DNA from: Ferrithrix thermotolerans DSM 19514 | GTDB lineage: Bacteria > Actinomycetota > Acidimicrobiia > Acidimicrobiales > CAIXPF01 | Assembly: GCA_945906305.1 (NCBI GenBank) | Contig: CAMDQT010000028.1 | Coordinates: forward strand, 1-44,355 | Length of the DNA: 44,355 nucleotides | Direction: 5' to 3' | Part shown: positions 40,664 to 44,355 of the stretch, in pieces | How the letters are laid out: each line of letters starts with the position of its first letter | How positions within the stretch are numbered: position 1 is the first letter of the stretch | Translations under genes and position numbers: made by a program | Notes under the pieces: model-generated | What the model was told of the DNA's origin: nothing | Database searches by the model: none | Seen by the model: the letters and a program-made list of their open reading frames with translations, nothing else

Positions 40664-41203
40664 ATGGCGGCTTGGATCGCACCGGAACCGGGGGTCGGGC
40701 CCGATGACCCCACCAGCGACGAGAACGTAGCGGTCCTCGACCTACGCCAGGAACCAGCGTTGGGAAGCCTCGCCGGTGCCCACTGGAGCCGGTTCGATCT
40801 AACTGGCCTCGCGCTCTCGGGCTCGGACCTCACCGGGCTGTACATCGAGACCTGCACGCTCTCCGCCGCCACCTTGGACCACTGTCATTTGGTGCGCGCT
40901 CACATCGTGGACAGCCGGATGGTCGGCGCCGACCTCACCGGCTCCGACCTCAGCGGCGCGGTGCTCGTCAACGTCGACCTACAGCGGGCCGACCTGCGTG
41001 GCGCGCTGCTCAACGGCACGGTCCTGGTGTTCTGCGACCTGCGCGGAGCACTCCTCGATGGGGCCGATTGCTCCACAACGGTGTGGTCCCACACCGACCT
41101 CCGTGGGGTGGACCTGTCCGGCGCGGTACTCGCAGGGGCCCGGGGCGACTTCTATTGGGACGACACCACGGCCTGGCCCGGCCGGTCCGATGCTGGGAAC
41201 TGA
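40664..41203 (+). CDS. Pentapeptide-repeat protein
   Basis: 179 residues from ATG 40664, with AAAGGGCGG upstream. Residues about 43-165 contain about 20 pentapeptide repeats of the A(D/N)LXX type: FDLTGLALSGSDLTGLYIE, SRMVGADLTGSDLSGAVLV, VDLQRADLRGALLNGTVL and CDLRGALLDGAD. This folds as a right-handed quadrilateral helix, mimicking DNA in the Qnr/MfpA group. Resistance to quinolones cannot be inferred. The 256 bp before it shows no gene, only two similar ATCGACCCA words near 40492 and 40519. Confidence 0.85.
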   Translation: MAAWIAPEPGVGPDDPTSDENVAVLDLRQEPALGSLAGAHWSRFDLTGLALSGSDLTGLYIETCTLSAATLDHCHLVRAHIVDSRMVGADLTGSDLSGAVLVNVDLQRADLRGALLNGTVLVFCDLRGALLDGADCSTTVWSHTDLRGVDLSGAVLAGARGDFYWDDTTAWPGRSDAGN

Positions 41204-41207
41204 TTGC

Positions 41208-42800
41208 TCAGACAGGGCCTTGATCGTCGGCGTCGTCCCCATCCGGGTACCCAGTGGCGAGACGACGAGTGTTCTCCACGGACTCCGGTCGCAAGGTCGG
41301 GAACAGAATGACCTCGCGGATCGATGGCTGGCCCGATAGCAGCATGGCCACCCGGTCGATTCCCACGCCGAGACCGCCGGTGGGCGGCAAGCCGAACTCG
41401 AGGGCCCGAAGATAGTCCTCGTCCACCGTGCGGGTGGCCTCGACATCTCCGTGCCCCGCCGCGGCCACCTCCATCTCGAACATCTCACGCTGACGAACCG
41501 GGTCGTTCAGCTCCGAGTAACCGTTGGCAATTTCCTTACCGCCGATGAACAGTTCGAAACGGTCGGTGTTCTCCTGATCGCCCGGGGTCGGCTTGGCCAA
41601 AGGCGAAACTTCGGCCGGATACTCGTAGGCGAAAATCGGCCGCTCGTGACCGAGTAGCTCCTCCACCTTCTTGTCGAAGATGGCGTAGACCAGCTTGCCC
41701 GCACCCCACCAGTCCTCGTAGCTGATCTCGAGCCGGTCGCACACCGCCCGCAGGCGGGGAACCTCGTCATGCACCGACACCGTCTCACCGGTATGTTCGG
41801 CGATCAACTCGGTGATCTTGCGCCGTGGCCAGTCTGGCGTGAGGTCGATGCTGACGTCAGGGCGGTCGGGGTGCGCCACGGCGTAGGTGCCGATTGCATC
41901 CTGCGCGGCCCGACAGATCATGCGCTCGGTGAGGGCCATCATGTCCTGGTAGTTAGCCAGCGCCCAGTACACCTCGACCATGGTGAACTCGGGGTTGTGA
42001 CGGGTCGAGATGCCCTCGTTTCGGAACACCCGGCCAATCTCGTACACCCGCTCGATGCCGCCCACGACCAGCCGCTTGAGGTGCAACTCCAGCGCGATGC
42101 GCAGGTACATCGGCTGATCGAGCGCCTGGTGATGGGTGACGAACGGCCGTGCCGCGGCACCGCCGGCCTCGATCTGCAAAACCGGCGTCTCGACCTCGAC
42201 GAAGCCCTCCTCGTCAAGCTGGTGGCGAAGGGAACGCACCGCCTGGTGGCGGACCCTGAACGTACGTCGTGCGTCCTCGTTGACGATGAGGTCGACGTAA
42301 CGTTGGCGGTAGCGGGTATCGGTGTCGGACAGGCCACGCCATTTGTCCGGCAGCGGACGAAGGGCCTTGGTGAGCAACCGTAAGCTGGCCACCTTCACCG
42401 AGAGTTCTCCCTTGCGGGTGGTGATGACCTCGCCCTGTGCCCCAACCCAGTCACCGAGGTCGATGTCGGCCACTGCGGCGAACGCTTCCTCCCCGAGATC
42501 GGCCTGGGAGACAAAGAGCTGCAGGCTCCCGGTGACATCTTGGAAAGTGAGGAAGATCAGCTTGCCCATGTTGCGCCGCAACATGACCCGGCCTGCTACG
42601 GACACCATGACCGCGGTCTCCGCGCCTGGCTCGAGCTGGGCGAACCGTTCGTGCAACTCAACGCTGGTGGCGCTACGCACGAATCGATCGGGATAGGGAT
42701 CGCCCCCGACGGCTCGGATAGCCGTCACCTTCTCGGCCCGAATCCGTCGTTGCTCTTCCAGGTTGCCCGCGATAGTGGTGCGCTTCAGGTCCTCGCTCAC
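41208..42800 (-). CDS. lysS: Lysyl-tRNA synthetase, class II
   Basis: 530 residues from GTG 42800. OB-fold anticodon domain with SVAGRVMLRRNMGKLIFLTF and FVSQADLGEEAF, then the class-II core: motif 1 in VRHQAVRSLRHQLDEEGFVE (VETPVLQ), motif 2 RVFRNEGISTRHNPEFTMVE, and motif 3 LPPTGGLGVGIDRVAMLLSG. Charges tRNA-Lys. C-terminal end ILFPTLRPESVENT. All three motifs are intact; the length is usual for LysS. It ends four bases after the pentapeptide-repeat gene. Confidence 0.97.
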   Translation of the reverse strand: MSEDLKRTTIAGNLEEQRRIRAEKVTAIRAVGGDPYPDRFVRSATSVELHERFAQLEPGAETAVMVSVAGRVMLRRNMGKLIFLTFQDVTGSLQLFVSQADLGEEAFAAVADIDLGDWVGAQGEVITTRKGELSVKVASLRLLTKALRPLPDKWRGLSDTDTRYRQRYVDLIVNEDARRTFRVRHQAVRSLRHQLDEEGFVEVETPVLQIEAGGAAARPFVTHHQALDQPMYLRIALELHLKRLVVGGIERVYEIGRVFRNEGISTRHNPEFTMVEVYWALANYQDMMALTERMICRAAQDAIGTYAVAHPDRPDVSIDLTPDWPRRKITELIAEHTGETVSVHDEVPRLRAVCDRLEISYEDWWGAGKLVYAIFDKKVEELLGHERPIFAYEYPAEVSPLAKPTPGDQENTDRFELFIGGKEIANGYSELNDPVRQREMFEMEVAAAGHGDVEATRTVDEDYLRALEFGLPPTGGLGVGIDRVAMLLSGQPSIREVILFPTLRPESVENTRRLATGYPDGDDADDQGPV

Positions 42801-42930
42801 AGTGAGCTGAGCCTACGGCGATCACGCTCCCAGGGCGGCAATCACACTTGTGACAGACCCCGCTCCCGCGTGGCGGAGGGTCGAACCGCGTCGCTTGGGG
42901 CGGACCGGCTGCGTCGCTTAGCGTTGCGGT

Positions 42931-44355
42931 GTGGCCAACGACGAGCTGACTCTCGGTGCGGAATTTCCCTCGGTCGGCCAGGCCGACTGGTTGAAGCTGG
43001 TCGACAAGGTGCTCGACGGCGCCCCCTTCGACCGCAAGCTCGTGACGACAACCTATGACGGCCTGCGGATTCAGCCGCTGTACAGCCGAGCGGACAGCCC
43101 CGGATCCGACGCGACGGGTCGTCCCGGCGCCGCGCCCTTCGTTCGGGGACGCGAGGCGGTTGGATCGCTCGTCGGGGGCTGGGACGTCCGCCAATACCAC
43201 GCCGGCACCGACCTCGACGCGCTCAACCGCTCCATCCTCGTCGACCTGGAGCGCGGCGTACGTTCCGTGGTGCTGGGCCCCTGCGCCATCACCACCGTGG
43301 ACGAACTGGACCGGCTGCTCGACGGCGTCTATCTCGACATCGCGGCGGTCTGTCTGGATTGGGGCCCCGACGCCGCCCGCGGGGCGGAGTTGCTGGCCGC
43401 GCTGTGGCAGCGACGAGGGATAGCGCCGGAGGACGCGGTGGGCGAAATTGGCCTCGACCCGCTCGGTGACCTGGCCCGTAATGGCTGGCTGAGCTGCACT
43501 ATCGATGAGGAACTTCGCACCCTGGCCACCCGAGCTCATGAAGGTGCAACCCGCTCGCCGGGGGTCATCCCGGTTCGAGTGGATGCCTGTGTCTACGCCG
43601 AGGGGGGCGGGTCCAACGCCTTCGAGGTAGCCGCCGCTCTGGCCAGCGGCGTGGCTTACCTACGGGCCATGGTCGCCGCGGGCATGTCGGTCCACACCGC
43701 GCTGAACGCGGTGACCTTCCGGCTCACCGCAGACACCGACCAGTTCGCCACACTGACCAAGCTTCGGGCCGCCCGCCGCTGCTGGGCCCGAATCGCGCAG
43801 GCCTGCGGTGCCGGTGACGGGGCCGGAATGCGCTTGCATGCGACGACCTCTCGGGCCATTTACAGCCGCCGAGACCCCTGGGTGAACCTGATTCGGGCCA
43901 CCCTGGCCTGCTTTGCTGCCGCCGCCGGGGGCGCCGATGCCATCACGGTGCTGCCCTTCGGTGCCGCGGCGGGCCAATGGGACGAACTCGGGGTGCGCCT
44001 CGCCCGCAACACGCAAATCATCCTCGCCGAGGAGTCTGGGTTGCAGCGGGTGCTCGACCCCGCCGGCGGCTCGTGGTACGTCGAAGCCCGCACCGAGGAA
44101 CTCGCCGCGGAGGCGTGGCGACGCTTCCAGGCCATCGAGGCGTCCGGCGGCATGGCCGCCGCGCTCACCTCTGGGGCCATCGCGGAGGAACTGGCCAGCA
44201 TTTGGGACGTGCGTCGGGCCAACCTCGCCCGCCGCAAGGATGCACTCATTGGGGTCAGCGAGTTCCCCGACCTCGACGAGACACCACTGACGGTGAAGGA
44301 GTCGTCCGGGCCGCCCGCGGCACCGCCAGAGGCGGTGCTGCGTCTCGCGGCGATT
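42931..44355 (+). CDS. mutA: Methylmalonyl-CoA mutase, small (beta) subunit (5' part)
   Basis: 475 codons from GTG 42931, running off the window end. The beta/alpha-barrel of the mutase small subunit is recognised by YDGLRIQPLYSRADSP near 48-63, VRQYHAGTDLDALN, IPVRVDACVYAEGGGSNAFE, RAIYSRRDPWVNLIRATLAC and LQRVLDPAGGSWYVEARTEE. It pairs with MutB, expected immediately downstream, to interconvert methylmalonyl- and succinyl-CoA. In the small subunit the active site has been lost, as the family shows. Divergent from lysS with 130 bp between. Confidence 0.93.
   Translation, partial: MANDELTLGAEFPSVGQADWLKLVDKVLDGAPFDRKLVTTTYDGLRIQPLYSRADSPGSDATGRPGAAPFVRGREAVGSLVGGWDVRQYHAGTDLDALNRSILVDLERGVRSVVLGPCAITTVDELDRLLDGVYLDIAAVCLDWGPDAARGAELLAALWQRRGIAPEDAVGEIGLDPLGDLARNGWLSCTIDEELRTLATRAHEGATRSPGVIPVRVDACVYAEGGGSNAFEVAAALASGVAYLRAMVAAGMSVHTALNAVTFRLTADTDQFATLTKLRAARRCWARIAQACGAGDGAGMRLHATTSRAIYSRRDPWVNLIRATLACFAAAAGGADAITVLPFGAAAGQWDELGVRLARNTQIILAEESGLQRVLDPAGGSWYVEARTEELAAEAWRRFQAIEASGGMAAALTSGAIAEELASIWDVRRANLARRKDALIGVSEFPDLDETPLTVKESSGPPAAPPEAVLRLAAI

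Noticed and set aside
1-44355. tRNA, rRNA or riboswitch genes
   Set aside because: I saw no T-loop/acceptor pattern, rRNA segment or known riboswitch core; a covariance-model scan would be needed to exclude them fully.

Overview
The window is high-GC DNA from an actinomycete, most likely an Acidimicrobiia-type lineage. The gene set is the basis for this: a WhiB-family Fe-S protein, the NucS mismatch endonuclease, the imuA'/imuB/dnaE2 mutasome under actinobacterial SOS boxes, F420 genes (cofC and a luciferase-like F420 oxidoreductase), an IdeR/DtxR-type regulator, a geranylgeranyl-reductase-like flavoprotein and a FadA5-like thiolase. The content is mostly chromosomal housekeeping and metabolism. 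No tRNA, rRNA, CRISPR array, transposase or prophage was recognised.

Layout. 1-6.4 kb: the 3' part of ettA, a small zinc-finger-like protein, two tandem CysQ-type phosphatases, a putative lipoprotein, pheA and a disrupted/rebuilt nucS locus. 6.4-16.3 kb: coaA, an SDR, a VanW-domain protein, a flavoprotein reductase, an LPXTG surface protein, an exported protein, an NTF2-like protein, a PAP2 phosphatase and a Mug-type uracil glycosylase. 16.3-20.6 kb: an LLM oxidoreductase, a steroid-type thiolase, an SNase-like nuclease and a YdjC-like protein with a degenerate active site. 20.6-29.7 kb: a long minus-strand block running from a membrane protein and an Nfu-N-like protein through imuA', imuB, sodA and dnaE2 to a PhoU/TrkA-C protein and a small SCP2-like protein. 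29.8-36.7 kb: an acyl-CoA dehydrogenase, rnhB, a 513-aa protein of unknown function coupled to gpsA, cofC, a PIG-L deacetylase and a DUF429 protein. 36.9-44.4 kb: whiB, a hypothetical protein, a thioesterase, a DtxR/IdeR regulator, a glutamine cyclotransferase, a pentapeptide-repeat protein, lysS and the 5' part of mutA.

The standout is at 4.8-5.85 kb. The native nucS start, directly behind pheA, is interrupted after 151 nt by an 876-bp insert. The insert carries an HNH homing-type endonuclease gene followed by a second, divergent copy of the first 151 nt of nucS. That copy rebuilds a full-length nucS ORF in frame. The last 67 bp of the two nucS 5' copies are identical, while the 84 bp before them are only about 61% identical. 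The endonuclease ATG overlaps the stop of the truncated native frame (ATGA). The element therefore looks like a selfish gene that enters an essential-type repair gene by supplying a replacement 5' end, rather than hiding in an intron or intein.

DNA maintenance is strongly represented: NucS (mismatch), a Mug-like glycosylase (deaminated bases), RNase HII (ribonucleotides) and the SOS-inducible ImuA'-ImuB-DnaE2 translesion system, with two adjoining SOS boxes at dnaE2 and one at imuA'.
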